DNA from: Clostridium cuniculi
Lineage (GTDB): Bacteria; Bacillota; Clostridia; Clostridiales; Clostridiaceae
Length of the DNA: 64,000 bases
NCBI RefSeq assembly: GCF_004353185.1
Contig: NZ_SMUS01000005.1
Location: 1 to 64,000 of the forward strand
Direction: 5' to 3'
Position 1 is the first letter of the stretch. The number at the start of each line of letters is the position of its first letter. Below the pieces are notes generated by a model. That model saw nothing but the letters and a program-made list of their open reading frames with translations, did no database searches and was not told the DNA's origin. Below, one piece after another: positions 44,901-53,414 of this stretch. The translations under genes were made by a program, and so were the position numbers.

Positions 44901-46327
44901 GCTCTTCTTGGATTAACAAATTCACTAAAGTTATCTATAATAACTCCATTTTGAATTTTTACAGCGCCTATTTCTATTATTTTATCATTTTTAGATGAAA
45001 ATCCTGTTGTTTCTAAGTCAAATACAACATAAGTATCATCTAAGTTTTGACCTTTTTCATTTAAAGCTAATGGTACACCATCATCTACTAAATATCCTTC
45101 TACTCCATAAATAACCTTTATTTTATTCTTTTTAGCTGCAATCTGTGCATCTGGGAATGCTTGAACACCACCATGATCTGTAATAGCTATAGCCGGATGA
45201 CCCCATTTCGCTGCTCTCTCTACAATTTTTGAAACTGGTGTAACACCATCCATTGCACTCATTGTAGTATGGCAATGAAGCTCAACTCTTTTTTCTTCGG
45301 CTCCATCCATTTTCTCCATTTTTTTCATCTTCAAGATATCTCTACCCATTATAACTACTTCTCTTTGATAAGTGTCATATACAGCCTCACCTCTAACCTT
45401 ACAGTAAAGACCTTTTTTAACATTATCAAGAACTTCATCTTTTTCCTGTGGTTTTAAGAAGCATTTAACTGTTATAGAGCTAGTATAATCAGTTATATAG
45501 AATGTTAATATTATCTTACCAGTTTTAGTTTCCATAGTTTCTACTTTAAATACATCTCCTAAAACTGCAACATATCCTGATCTTTCATTTATTTCATTTA
45601 TTGGAGTAGCTTCAATAGAAATATTTCTACCATATATAGCATTTTCAGCCTTTGGTTCTCTCTTATAACTATTTTCTCTCTTTTCATATGGTTTCTTTTC
45701 AGCTGGCTTTTTCTCTGCTGGCTTACTTGCACCACTGGACTCTTTACTCATTTCTTGAGCTCTAGCCTGCATAGCTTTGTTTAACAGCTCTTTTTCTTCT
45801 TTTTCTCTTGCTGCATAGTCTATCACTACTTCCATTGATGGATCATATTTTATTTCAAATCTACAAGATATGCCAAACATTGCTTTAACAGTATCCTCTA
45901 AATTCTTTTCGCCACCTTTACCTTTTAGATGTTCTGTTAATTTATCATATCCATTAAATACAGATACTTTATTTTCATTAACTTCTTTCCTACAATTTAA
46001 TAAAAGACTTTTACATAATGGTGTCTTTTTAATTGTTTCGGAAATACATTCAATCCAATGATTTTGTATTACTTCATCTAATGTAATATCTGAAGCATCT
46101 CTATAAAAAACTATTTCTACAGTAATTCTTATCATTAAAGTTTTACAAATAATTTTTTTAATTAGTTCCTCTTCTTCATGAGCTAATTTTTCTTTTCCTC
46201 TTAAAACAACTTTTAAAATCATACTTTTTCTCAAAAGTTGGAACTTTATAATTTTAAGTTCTTTATCTTCTAAACTTTCATGTTTGTTTATCTCAAGGGT
46301 TAGCTTTTTTATAATATCATCACTCAA
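41981..46327 (-). CDS. polC: DNA polymerase III alpha subunit, Gram-positive type PolC
   Basis: The main replicative polymerase of Firmicutes (1,448 aa). The order is: N-terminal domain, OB fold, PHP domain ([18 protein letters not shown]), an inserted DnaQ-type proofreading exonuclease ([22 protein letters not shown]), the rest of PHP, then the polymerase core with a zinc-binding CPKCKK...CPDCG and the catalytic acidic [11 protein letters not shown]. The start is TTG 46327, with GGGGGT seven bases upstream. A Lys/Glu/Pro-rich linker ([15 protein letters not shown]) lies between N-terminal and OB regions. In Bacillus polC is next to ispG-side genes and rimP; here both sides carry inserted blocks. 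Confidence 0.97.
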   Translation of the reverse strand: MSDDIIKKLTLEINKHESLEDKELKIIKFQLLRKSMILKVVLRGKEKLAHEEEELIKKIICKTLMIRITVEIVFYRDASDITLDEVIQNHWIECISETIKKTPLCKSLLLNCRKEVNENKVSVFNGYDKLTEHLKGKGGEKNLEDTVKAMFGISCRFEIKYDPSMEVVIDYAAREKEEKELLNKAMQARAQEMSKESSGASKPAEKKPAEKKPYEKRENSYKREPKAENAIYGRNISIEATPINEINERSGYVAVLGDVFKVETMETKTGKIILTFYITDYTSSITVKCFLKPQEKDEVLDNVKKGLYCKVRGEAVYDTYQREVVIMGRDILKMKKMEKMDGAEEKRVELHCHTTMSAMDGVTPVSKIVERAAKWGHPAIAITDHGGVQAFPDAQIAAKKNKIKVIYGVEGYLVDDGVPLALNEKGQNLDDTYVVFDLETTGFSSKNDKIIEIGAVKIQNGVIIDNFSEFVNPRRAIPYNITELTGINDDMVSDAQAIEEVLPRFIEFIGDSVVVAHNASFDCSFISKNCNDLGLEFSPTIVDTVPLCRFLYPELKSVKLNLVAKHLGVKLESHHRAVDDAKATADILVECFKKIKEELEVETLEDLNKIFLEKVDIKKLPTYHIIILAKTQAGIRNLYKLVSEAHIDNFFRRPRTKRSRLMEMREGLIIGGACEAGEIYRSVVGGKSDEEIKEVMSFYDYVEIQPIANNAYMIEKGSVKDEDELKDINRKIYDLAKEINKPTVATCDVHFLDPHDEAFRRIIMAGQGFGDADNQPPLYLRTTEEMLKEFAYLGSDIAKEVVIKNPQAIANSVEENLKPIPDETYPPKIEGADDEIRNMTMSKVHSIYGDPLPEVVQKRLDKELNSIINNGYAVLYLIAQKLVAKSYSDGYLVGSRGSVGSSFVATMSDITEVNGLPPHYVCPKCKKSHFFLDGSVSSGADLEDKDCPDCGVPYIKDGHDIPFETFLGFEGDKEPDIDLNFSGDNQGDIHKYTEVLFGKGYVFKAGTIGTVAEKTAYGFVKKYLDQKGIIASQAEIERLTIGCTGIKRTTGQHPGGIMVVPNYTDVYNFTPIQRPADDATSDVTTTHFDYHSISGRLLKLDILGHDDPTVLRMLQDITGLDPKTIPLNDKKVLSLFTSPEALGVTKEELECEVGSYGLPEFGTKFVRQMLVDTQPQTFSDLVRISGLSHGTDVWLNNAQYFIKEGYTTLRDCIATRDDIMVYLMYKGVEPKTAFTIMESVRKGKGLTEEFEKTMKENNVEDWYIESCKRIKYMFPKGHAVAYVMMAVRVAYYKVYYPLAYYATYFTVRGADDFDADLICKGETAVHAKLQELYALGNQATVKDKGLITVLELSFEMYKRGFKMLKVDLYKSDATKFLIVDNALRPPLSSLQGVGVNAAKSIAEARKDGEFISKEDLRLRSKVSKTVIETLSNHGCLEGMSETNQLSLF

Positions 46328-46365
46328 TCTTATACCCCCAATCTATTAAAATTTTCAACTACACC

Positions 46366-46393
46366 ATTATAGCACAAATTTATTTTTGTTAAA
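46366..46393 (-). promoter_or_regulatory. promoter of polC
   Basis: On the minus strand: TTTAAC (46393-46388), 16 bases, TATAAT (46371-46366), with an extended TGC before the -10. Confidence 0.65.
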
Positions 46394-46491
46394 TACTATT
46401 AATAGATTATGAATTATTAGCAAAAACTAGATATATTGACTTTAAATTTGTATAATGATAATGATATTAATATATAGACAGAGGTGTAGCT

Positions 46492-47874
46492 TTGAATATT
46501 AAAGAATTTGACTATTTAGAAATAGCCTTAAATGAGTTAGAAAATAATAATGAAGCTTTAATTAAAGCTTCTATGAATTTAGAAAAATCATTTTTTACTA
46601 TTTTGAATGAAAGTTATTGTGAGTTTTCAAATATTAGTTGTAGAGTTAAATCTGTAGAAAGTTTACGTGAAAAAATACTTAGAAATCATTATTATAAACG
46701 CTATCCTAATGCAAATGAACTTATATATAAATTAAGTGATCTTATTGGTATAAGAATTGAATGTAGATTTGGAGATGATGAAAAAAAGATTTATCGTTTT
46801 TTAAAAAAATATTTTAATAAAAAAGCTGATGATGATTTCTTCTTTAGCGATAATAGTGATAATATATTTCTTAAACTTTCTGGTAAACAGCCACAAAAAC
46901 AAAAAAATGGCTTCACTATTTATAGAATTGATGGAAAATTTATTTATGATAATTTAACAATTCCCTTTGAATTACAAATTAAATCTCTTACAAATATGTT
47001 TTGGAGCGAAATAGAACATCAAATAATTTATAAAAATTCTAATTATGTTATTGAAGATAAATTCTTAAAAGACATAATGAATTCTATAAAAAATAATTTA
47101 ACTATGATAGATAATCAACTATTAACAGTTTTAAAACATGTTGAATCAAAAAAAGCAAAAACCAATGCTTCAAACAAAAGACATCTCCAGGAAATAGTGT
47201 CAAAATTTATTTACGACATGTTTTCTAAAAAGATGGTAGAGTCTATTGATATGAATATTAATTTTAAAGATTCCTGTGAAACTATAGTTGAATATGTATT
47301 CTTTAAAAATAGTATTTCAAATGATTCTGATTATACTGAAATTTTAATAAATGCTTTAAATAGATTAAACTTAATTTCTGATGAAAAATTAGACTTTAAT
47401 TCTTACTTAAACTTTGAAAGAAATGTAGTATATGATGATTCTTTCAAAAAAATTATTGGTGAATATTTTGAAAGTGTAATTAATAGTGAGTTTAATTGGA
47501 ACTTATTCTTTAGAATTTTGTTTACACTAGAGCCTTTAGATAATGTAGGAGACTTTGAAAAGTTTTTATCTTACCTTAAAGCTAGTTATACAGAATCTAA
47601 ATATATAAATAAACAAAAAGATATTTTAATATCTAGATTTAGTAATGATTTCTTAATAATTGATGATGCTATTAAATCCCAAATTGCTAAAACCTTAGTT
47701 TCTATTGATAAAATAGATATAGTATATGAATATGCTATTGAAGAAATTAATGATGTTGTTGAATATATTTATAAATATATTTATGATAATATAAATACTA
47801 TTGAGCAATGGTTTAAAAATTCTGATGCTATATTACTACACTTACACAATGAAATATTAGAAGTTCTAGATTAG
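46492..47874 (+). CDS. RelA/SpoT synthetase-domain protein with long C-terminal extension
   Basis: A 460-aa protein whose N-terminal half is a (p)ppGpp-synthetase-like domain. R51, K53, S57 and K61 (CRVKSVESLREK) match the ATP-binding R.K...S...K pattern of RelA. D83 (SDLIGIRIE) and E160/Q162 (FELQIKS) match the Mg/catalytic sites, followed by FWSEIEHQIIYK. The segment usually reading NGY-S-H is NGFTIYRI here, so the guanine-stacking Tyr is Phe and the Ser/His are missing. The C-terminal about 230 residues are helical and unrecognised, with no hydrolase, TGS or ACT domains. The start is TTG 46492 with AGAGGTGT upstream. It may be an unusual alarmone synthetase or a toxin-like pyrophosphotransferase (inference). 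Confidence 0.85.
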   Translation: MNIKEFDYLEIALNELENNNEALIKASMNLEKSFFTILNESYCEFSNISCRVKSVESLREKILRNHYYKRYPNANELIYKLSDLIGIRIECRFGDDEKKIYRFLKKYFNKKADDDFFFSDNSDNIFLKLSGKQPQKQKNGFTIYRIDGKFIYDNLTIPFELQIKSLTNMFWSEIEHQIIYKNSNYVIEDKFLKDIMNSIKNNLTMIDNQLLTVLKHVESKKAKTNASNKRHLQEIVSKFIYDMFSKKMVESIDMNINFKDSCETIVEYVFFKNSISNDSDYTEILINALNRLNLISDEKLDFNSYLNFERNVVYDDSFKKIIGEYFESVINSEFNWNLFFRILFTLEPLDNVGDFEKFLSYLKASYTESKYINKQKDILISRFSNDFLIIDDAIKSQIAKTLVSIDKIDIVYEYAIEEINDVVEYIYKYIYDNINTIEQWFKNSDAILLHLHNEILEVLD

Positions 47875-47878
47875 TTAA

Positions 47879-47922
47879 AGGAGTCTTAGCTTCTCATTAC
47901 TGAGAAAAACTAAGACTCTTTA
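47879..47922. terminator. bidirectional terminator between RelA/SpoT-like gene and rnz
   Basis: GAGTCTTAG (47881-47889) pairs with CTAAGACTC (47910-47918), with an inner TTCTCA/TGAGAA stem, and A/T tracts on both sides. Confidence 0.75.
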
Positions 47923-48841
47923 TTAACCTTTCTTCACCTATTATTGTATTTTCAAAAATATTCCTTGCATTATCTTCATATAACTTTGGTTCTAACATAG
48001 CTGGAGTAAAATGAGTTAATAGTAGCTCTTTACAATTACTATCACTAGCAAGCTTTGCTGCTTCAGCAAATGTCATATGCTTATTTTTAATAGCTTTTTC
48101 TATATCATCATTATTTCCATATGTACCTTCACAAATAAATAAATCACTTTCCTTTATAAAATTAATCATTTGATCTTGTGGTCTACTATCTGTAATTAAA
48201 CTTAATTTTATTCCTCTTCTCTCATCTCCAAGAACCATTTCTTTTTTATATTCTCTTCCTTCATATGTAATAACTTCTTCATTTCCTTTTTGTAGTTTAT
48301 TCCATAAAACTTTAGGAACATTATTTTCTTCAGCCTTTTCTAGTGAGAACTTCCTATCACGCTTAAAGTAAAAGCTATATCCTAAACATGGTGATGAATG
48401 ATCTACTTCTAAAGTGCTTAATCTTATTTGACACCCTTCATTCACTACTTCTAAACTTTCTTTATTTACATTTAAATTAACTTCCTTAGGATTTTCAATT
48501 ATATTAACTTCATAAGGTAAATATTGTGCAATAACTCTAAGTCCATTTACTACTTCAGTTATTCCTTCCGGTCCTATTATCGTTAAAGGTTCTACCCTCC
48601 CACTATTACCTATAGTAGCTAAAAGTCCCGGAAGTCCAACAATATGATCTCCATGACAATGAGTTATACAAATTACATCAATTGATTTAAATCCCCATCC
48701 TACCATTCTCATAGAAACTTGTGTCCCCTCTCCACAATCTATAAGAATCTTTCTTCCCTTAAAATTTAAAAGGCTAGCAGATAAACCTCTAAATGGCATA
48801 GGCATTCCACCTCCACAACCCAATAAACATAAATCAACCAT
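47897..48841 (-). CDS. rnz: ribonuclease Z
   Basis: A metallo-beta-lactamase-fold endonuclease that trims the 3' end of tRNA precursors. The zinc motif [15 protein letters not shown] and the opening [13 protein letters not shown] are diagnostic; further ligands lie in [12 protein letters not shown] and LLLTHFTPA. It has about 314 aa. The frame opens at 48853; the ATG at 48841 follows GTGGTG, giving [10 protein letters not shown]. It lies 33 bases past the NERD-domain gene, on the same strand. Confidence 0.93.
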   Translation of the reverse strand: MVDLCLLGCGGGMPMPFRGLSASLLNFKGRKILIDCGEGTQVSMRMVGWGFKSIDVICITHCHGDHIVGLPGLLATIGNSGRVEPLTIIGPEGITEVVNGLRVIAQYLPYEVNIIENPKEVNLNVNKESLEVVNEGCQIRLSTLEVDHSSPCLGYSFYFKRDRKFSLEKAEENNVPKVLWNKLQKGNEEVITYEGREYKKEMVLGDERRGIKLSLITDSRPQDQMINFIKESDLFICEGTYGNNDDIEKAIKNKHMTFAEAAKLASDSNCKELLLTHFTPAMLEPKLYEDNARNIFENTIIGEERLIKSLSFSQ

Positions 48842-48874
48842 TACTATCACCACTTTTCTATATATTATGTTATA

Positions 48875-49615
48875 CTAAATATTAATTCTGAAAGTACATT
48901 CTGGATAGTTTTTGCACCTCTTAAACTTTCCATATTTCCCTTTTTTCTTTTTTAACTTTCCTCCACATCTTGGGCATTTATTTTTTCTTAATTTCTTTTT
49001 AGCTTCTTTAATATTTCTTTTCACATTTTTTACATGAACTACTCTTTGCTTAAAACAATCAATATTAAGTTCATTAAGTTTTTTATAGATATAATCAACT
49101 TCTTCTTTTGTAAATTCTTTTTTTCTACTTCTTTTAATTACTTTATTTACTTTATTATAATATATAACTGTAGTTTCAGTATTAACTTTTAAGTTTGATC
49201 TTTTAGTAAATAAAATTATAGAGTTTATTTTCTTATATCTTAATGCTGGTATAACATCTTTTAATGCTTTAATATGTCCATTATTTTGTTTTATTGGATT
49301 TCTTAATACTTCTTTATTATTAAATAGTATTTGATTCCAGTTATCATCATATTCATTTCCAGTAATTATTCCCTTATAATTTTTTGTTTCAATAACAAAT
49401 ATTCCATATTGTGATATTACTATATGATCTATTTGTGCAGTTCCCTTTAATGTTTTTAATAGCAAATTATTTATTATCTTATATTTTCTTTTATTTAATT
49501 TACTTAATTTCTTAGCTACAAGCTTTTCCCCAACATATCCTTTTACTTTTGACTCATATGATTTTATTAGTATTAATATACTTATTAATACTAACACTAC
49601 TACTCCTATTTTCAT
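48875..49615 (-). CDS. membrane-anchored NERD nuclease-like protein with topoisomerase-type zinc finger
   Basis: A 246-aa protein. Residues about 2-18 are a membrane helix (IGVVVLVLISILILIKS). Then comes a NERD domain (GYVGEKLVAKKLSKL, GTAQIDHIVISQYGIFVIETKNYKG), related to restriction-endonuclease-fold nucleases, with acidic D and E-x-K residues present. The C-terminus has the four-Cys zinc finger CPRCGGKLKKKKGKYGKFKRC...C seen in topoisomerase I. It may act on DNA or RNA at the membrane. The actual role of NERD proteins is not clear. It is upstream of rnz on the same strand. Confidence 0.85.
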   Translation of the reverse strand: MKIGVVVLVLISILILIKSYESKVKGYVGEKLVAKKLSKLNKRKYKIINNLLLKTLKGTAQIDHIVISQYGIFVIETKNYKGIITGNEYDDNWNQILFNNKEVLRNPIKQNNGHIKALKDVIPALRYKKINSIILFTKRSNLKVNTETTVIYYNKVNKVIKRSRKKEFTKEEVDYIYKKLNELNIDCFKQRVVHVKNVKRNIKEAKKKLRKNKCPRCGGKLKKKKGKYGKFKRCKNYPECTFRINI

Positions 49616-49673
49616 TTGTTTTCCTAATCTTTCTATTTATTTTCTAATATCATTTTGCCGTTTTAAATAATTA

Positions 49674-50246
49674 TTATAAATTACAATCTTTTCTCTTACT
49701 CCATTCCTCATATAGTATTCCATAAAATAGCTCATCATGCCATTCATCTTTAAATCCTGTAAACTTTCTATTTTTTATAATATGTCCTTCTCTTCTCATT
49801 CCTATATTTTCCATAACACGGTATGACCCATAATTTTCAGCATCACAAGTTGCATATAATCTGTGTAACTTTAAATCTTCAAATGCAAACCTAACTAATT
49901 CCTTCCCTGCTTCTGTCATATATCCCTGTTTCCAATAATCCTTATGAAGTACCCATCCTAACATTGCCTCATATAATCCATCATTTAAGTAAATGCCACA
50001 TCCTCCTATAACCTTTCCATTTTCTTTTAGCGTAATAGCAAAATCATATTGTGTACGTGGATTTTCATCTATATTAGATATACAATCATCTAAGAATTCA
50101 ATAGTATCCTCTTCACTATTAGGTCCCCATATCATGTATTTTATATTTTCTAAATTACTTGCATATGCATGTACATCTTCAAAATCTGCATGAGTAAATT
50201 CTCTTAATATTAATCTTCTAGTTTCAACCTTATCATCTATTCTCAT
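49674..50246 (-). CDS. GNAT family N-acetyltransferase (RimJ/RimL-like)
   Basis: A 190-aa acetyltransferase. The start RLILREFTHADFEDVHAYASN is typical of RimJ/RimL-type proteins, and GWVLHKDYWKQGYMTEAGKELVRFAFEDLKLHRLYATCDAENYGSYRVMENIGM (residues about 100-153) contains the acetyl-CoA-binding core. AGGAGGGATATTAT precedes the ATG. The acetyl acceptor could be a ribosomal protein, a tRNA or a small molecule; nothing in the sequence decides this. It lies 37 bases downstream of the deleted Nudix gene. Confidence 0.87.
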   Translation of the reverse strand: MRIDDKVETRRLILREFTHADFEDVHAYASNLENIKYMIWGPNSEEDTIEFLDDCISNIDENPRTQYDFAITLKENGKVIGGCGIYLNDGLYEAMLGWVLHKDYWKQGYMTEAGKELVRFAFEDLKLHRLYATCDAENYGSYRVMENIGMRREGHIIKNRKFTGFKDEWHDELFYGILYEEWSKRKDCNL

Positions 50247-50283
50247 ATAATATCCCTCCTAAAAATATAATTCCCATTAAATT

Positions 50284-50586
50284 TTAGTCTTCGTAAGTAA
50301 TAATATGCTCAATTTCATTTTTTATATTTTTTAATTTTTCTTTAAAAAATGTTGGATATGCTCTATATTCCTTTAATTTATCTATAGGTAACCAATACAT
50401 ATTTTCTTTGACTCCTTGAGTATAACTATTACTATTTAGTTCTTGTGTTCCTCTAGGCTTCATTAAAAAATAATAGTTTTCTCTTTCATTTCCAGCAAAA
50501 AGAATATGGTCTTTTTCTATAATAATAGCTGCTGCACGATATCTAAACCATTTATTCTCCTTAGTAAATCCACAATCATACTTCAT
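50284..50586 (-). pseudogene. Nudix hydrolase with internal in-frame deletion of the Nudix box
   Basis: A 100-aa frame. The N-terminal half (DCGFTKENKWFRYRAAAIIIEKDHILFAGNERENYY) is the usual beginning of a family of Nudix proteins, and the C-terminal half (FLMKPRGTQELN...WLPIDKLKEYRAYPTFFKEKL) is the usual end. The middle is absent: no GxxxxxE...REExxEE sequence occurs, and the two halves join at about residue 38-39. Without the Nudix box it should be inactive. The frame is still open and has a ribosome-binding-site region, so it may be expressed, but I class it as a decayed gene. Confidence 0.65.
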
Positions 50587-50646
50587 TTATACCTTCCCCC
50601 TTTTAATCTTATATACTAAATATTATAACAAATTTAAGCTACAAAA

Positions 50647-50689
50647 AATGTGCTACTAAACAATTAAATCCAATTTTAGTAACACATTT
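50647..50689 (-). terminator. terminator of the FliB-like gene
   Basis: On the minus strand AATGTGTTACTAAA pairs with TTTAGTAGCACATT (one G-U), followed by a TTTT run. Confidence 0.75.
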
Positions 50690-50695
50690 CATTAT

Positions 50696-51841
50696 CTATA
50701 TTTCTGATTCTAATAAATTTTTAAATACCTTATTATGCTCTATATCCTTACTTAAACTTTGTATAACTCTTATAATTAAACTTTCGTTTATTTCTTTATT
50801 ATTTAAAGCTATTCCAACTATATAGGCTTTTATTATTTTATAACTATTAATTAATATATTTATACTTAAATTTAAACTTTCTCCCCTATTGAATGGAATT
50901 AAATCTTTAAATATCTGATTTACTAAATAATTTTCTAAAATATAAGAATATTTCTCTATTAAACTTAAAAGACTTTTCTCATCATTTATGTGCTTTACAA
51001 TATCATTTACTTTTAAAATTTCTTTTTTATATTCTTTAACACATTCTTTTAATCTAACACTTCTTATATTTTTTATTAACTCTTCATCTAAAAGACTTAA
51101 ATAAAATTCATTGCTTTCATTTAAGTCTAAAGCTTTTAAAGAATCAAAATCAATATTTCCTTCACTATACTCTTCTAAAAGATCTTCTATTCCCTCAAAA
51201 TCTTTTTCATTATGATACTCTTCAATTTTATTATAAAAAGACTTCAATATACCTAATCTTTCTTCAATAGAAAAATTTCTATTTTGTATTATATTTATAG
51301 AATTTATTCTTATATCCCAAAAATATTGAAGTAAATTATCACTTCCTTCAAAAACTTCAGTATCAATTATTCTTCTTATTTCAATAGCACTTTCATCAAT
51401 ACTTTCTTCAATTTCAATAAATTCCATTTTATCTTTATTTAAAAATGCCTTAGTACATATTTCTGGACACGATGCTAACCCGGATTTTTCATATATATCA
51501 TCTATAATATTATATATCCTAGGAAACCTTTTGCATGTTATACATAAATTTTCTTCCCCAACTCCACCATGAATATCACAAAGTAAATTATCATTTAAAA
51601 ATGGACATTTATTTCCCTCTTTTAGTATCATAAATCCCTTATTTAGATAATCATAGCTATTCTTATTTTCTCTAATTTTTCCTTGTACTAATTCTTTAAG
51701 TTTTCCAGTACAATTAGTATATTTTTTATATGTATCTTCATCTATATTTATATCCCAACCTGCACAACATGTATCTGCACAAGCTGACCCAATACATTTA
51801 AAAGTTAACATATATTTTGGTATAAACATATTTACTTTCAT
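50696..51841 (-). CDS. flagellin lysine-N-methylase (FliB)-like cysteine-rich protein
   Basis: About 381 aa with the FliB pattern. The N-terminal Cys-rich block has CIGSACADTCCAGWDI, CPFLNDNLLCDIH, CITCKRFPRI and SCPEICTKAFL (about residues 18-150), likely to bind an iron-sulfur cluster. The C-terminal half is helical. FliB methylates lysines on flagellin in Salmonella. No flagellar gene is present in the window, so the substrate could be a different surface protein. The frame opens at 51853; GGAG fits the ATG at 51841. It has its own terminator. Confidence 0.85.
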   Translation of the reverse strand: MKVNMFIPKYMLTFKCIGSACADTCCAGWDINIDEDTYKKYTNCTGKLKELVQGKIRENKNSYDYLNKGFMILKEGNKCPFLNDNLLCDIHGGVGEENLCITCKRFPRIYNIIDDIYEKSGLASCPEICTKAFLNKDKMEFIEIEESIDESAIEIRRIIDTEVFEGSDNLLQYFWDIRINSINIIQNRNFSIEERLGILKSFYNKIEEYHNEKDFEGIEDLLEEYSEGNIDFDSLKALDLNESNEFYLSLLDEELIKNIRSVRLKECVKEYKKEILKVNDIVKHINDEKSLLSLIEKYSYILENYLVNQIFKDLIPFNRGESLNLSINILINSYKIIKAYIVGIALNNKEINESLIIRVIQSLSKDIEHNKVFKNLLESEI

Positions 51842-51997
51842 CTTTTGCTCCAATCACTATAGTAAGTAGTATATAAATTTATTTCTTTTCTATAATACAT
51901 CAAAACATAGTTATATGTAAGTAAAATTACTTTGTTACACCTTTTAATTTTGATATTTCTTTTGTAAATAGTTAATTTTTTTAATTATTACATTCAT

Positions 51998-52279
51998 TTA
52001 TCTTACATCCTTTCCTTCAAGCACATAAAATCTAACCATATTACTTCTTGGAAATTCTTTTCTTTGCATTACCTTTAAAAGTTTTTTAAGCTCTTCTTTT
52101 GATAAATTTTTAAACTCTTCTTTTTCAAATCCGTCTTCATATAAATTATAACCTTCTTCAAGCTTTTCAATAACAATACTTCTATCCTTTTTATATGTCC
52201 TTATATCAAGTCTACTATATACTTCAAGCTTTCTTAATTTTCTAATTGCATCTTCAATAAAATTTTCTATTGGTATCAT
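51998..52279 (-). CDS. small 93-aa protein, function unknown
   Basis: An acidic and basic mix of helices, beginning MIPIENFIEDAIRKLRKLEVYSR and ending with a short beta-like KEFPRSNMVRFYVLEGKDVR. I recognise no family. AAGGAGAATAG precedes the ATG, and codon usage is like its neighbours. It lies between fliB-like and HAD genes in accessory sequence. No membrane segment or Cys is present. Confidence 0.6.
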   Translation of the reverse strand: MIPIENFIEDAIRKLRKLEVYSRLDIRTYKKDRSIVIEKLEEGYNLYEDGFEKEEFKNLSKEELKKLLKVMQRKEFPRSNMVRFYVLEGKDVR

Positions 52280-52497
52280 TCTATTCTCCTTAATATATTT
52301 TTATTTTTTCTCAATTTCCACTACTAATACTCTAAAAACAAAATTATTATATACTAAAATCAATAATAATTTATCATATCCATATACTAATTAATGTATT
52401 AAAACTTCTAATAATTAATATTTAAAATAACTATTTTTAATATTAAGAAAAAAATATTATAATAATTCCAATATATAACTTAGGAAGAAGGTTTTTT

Positions 52498-53319
52498 ATG
52501 AGTATAAAACTTATATGTATTGATATGGATGGAACATTATTAATGGATCAACATAATATTTCTACTGAAGATAAAGAAGCAATAAAATATGCCGTAAATA
52601 AAGGTATTCATGTAGCTATTACTACAGGTAGAGTATACAATTGCGCTAAACTTTACTCTGATTTAATAGGATTAACTACACCAATAATAGCATCAAATGG
52701 TGCTTTTATCGGAGATAGTAATGGAGATGAAATTTATAATAATCCTTTAAATATTGAGGATGCAAAACAATTTTTAGAAATCGCTAAAAAATATAATTTA
52801 TTTTCATATTTAACAGCTAACTTTGGAATAGTTTCTTTAGAGGAACTTCCTGAAACAAATATATACAAGGTCTTAAATAAAACCCTTAGAAAAGAAGAGC
52901 AAATTAAATTAGAAGTTCTAAATAATATTGATGATATTTATAAATTATATGATGGACAAATTCTTAAAGGTGTTTGCTTAGAAAAAAATGATACTAATAA
53001 ACTATTAATGGCTAAAAAAGAGCTACAAGAAAAGTGTCCTAACTTAGAAATAGTTTCTTCTTGGCATGATAATTTTGAAATTATGAAAAAAGGTAGCTCA
53101 AAAGGAGAAGCTGTTGAGTACTTAACTAAATATTTAAATTTAGATAAAAGTGAAGTTATGTGTATTGGCGATAGTGAAAATGATCTTTCTATGATAAAAT
53201 TTGCTGGCATTGGAGTTGCTATGGGTAATGCTATAGATAAAGTAAAAGAAGCTGCCTCATTTATAACTGACTCTAATACAAACTCTGGTGTTGCTAAAGC
53301 CATAAAGAAATTTATATAA
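52498..53319 (+). CDS. Cof-type HAD-IIB phosphatase
   Basis: A 273-aa haloacid-dehalogenase-type hydrolase of the IIB (Cof) group. Motif I is CIDMDGTLL, motif II is TTGRVYN, motif III Lys is in KGSSKGEAV and motif IV is IGDSENDLSMI. Such enzymes dephosphorylate sugar phosphates, pyridoxal phosphate or flavins with overlapping specificity. GGAAGAAGG precedes the ATG. It is alone on the plus strand between minus-strand genes. Confidence 0.9.
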   Translation: MSIKLICIDMDGTLLMDQHNISTEDKEAIKYAVNKGIHVAITTGRVYNCAKLYSDLIGLTTPIIASNGAFIGDSNGDEIYNNPLNIEDAKQFLEIAKKYNLFSYLTANFGIVSLEELPETNIYKVLNKTLRKEEQIKLEVLNNIDDIYKLYDGQILKGVCLEKNDTNKLLMAKKELQEKCPNLEIVSSWHDNFEIMKKGSSKGEAVEYLTKYLNLDKSEVMCIGDSENDLSMIKFAGIGVAMGNAIDKVKEAASFITDSNTNSGVAKAIKKFI

Positions 53320-53360
53320 TAACTTTTAAAATATAACTATTTTTTACTTTTACAAAATTT

Positions 53361-53404
53361 AAGCAAAATACAATTGAAAATCTTATTTCAATTATATTTT
53401 GCTT
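53361..53404 (-). terminator. hairpin/terminator of the CorC-type gene
   Basis: A 19-bp stem (53361-53379 with 53386-53404) has one mismatch on the plus strand that becomes a G-U on the minus strand, so it is best suited to the minus-strand gene, but it can also end the HAD transcript. Confidence 0.6.
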
Positions 53405-53414
53405 TATCTAAAAC

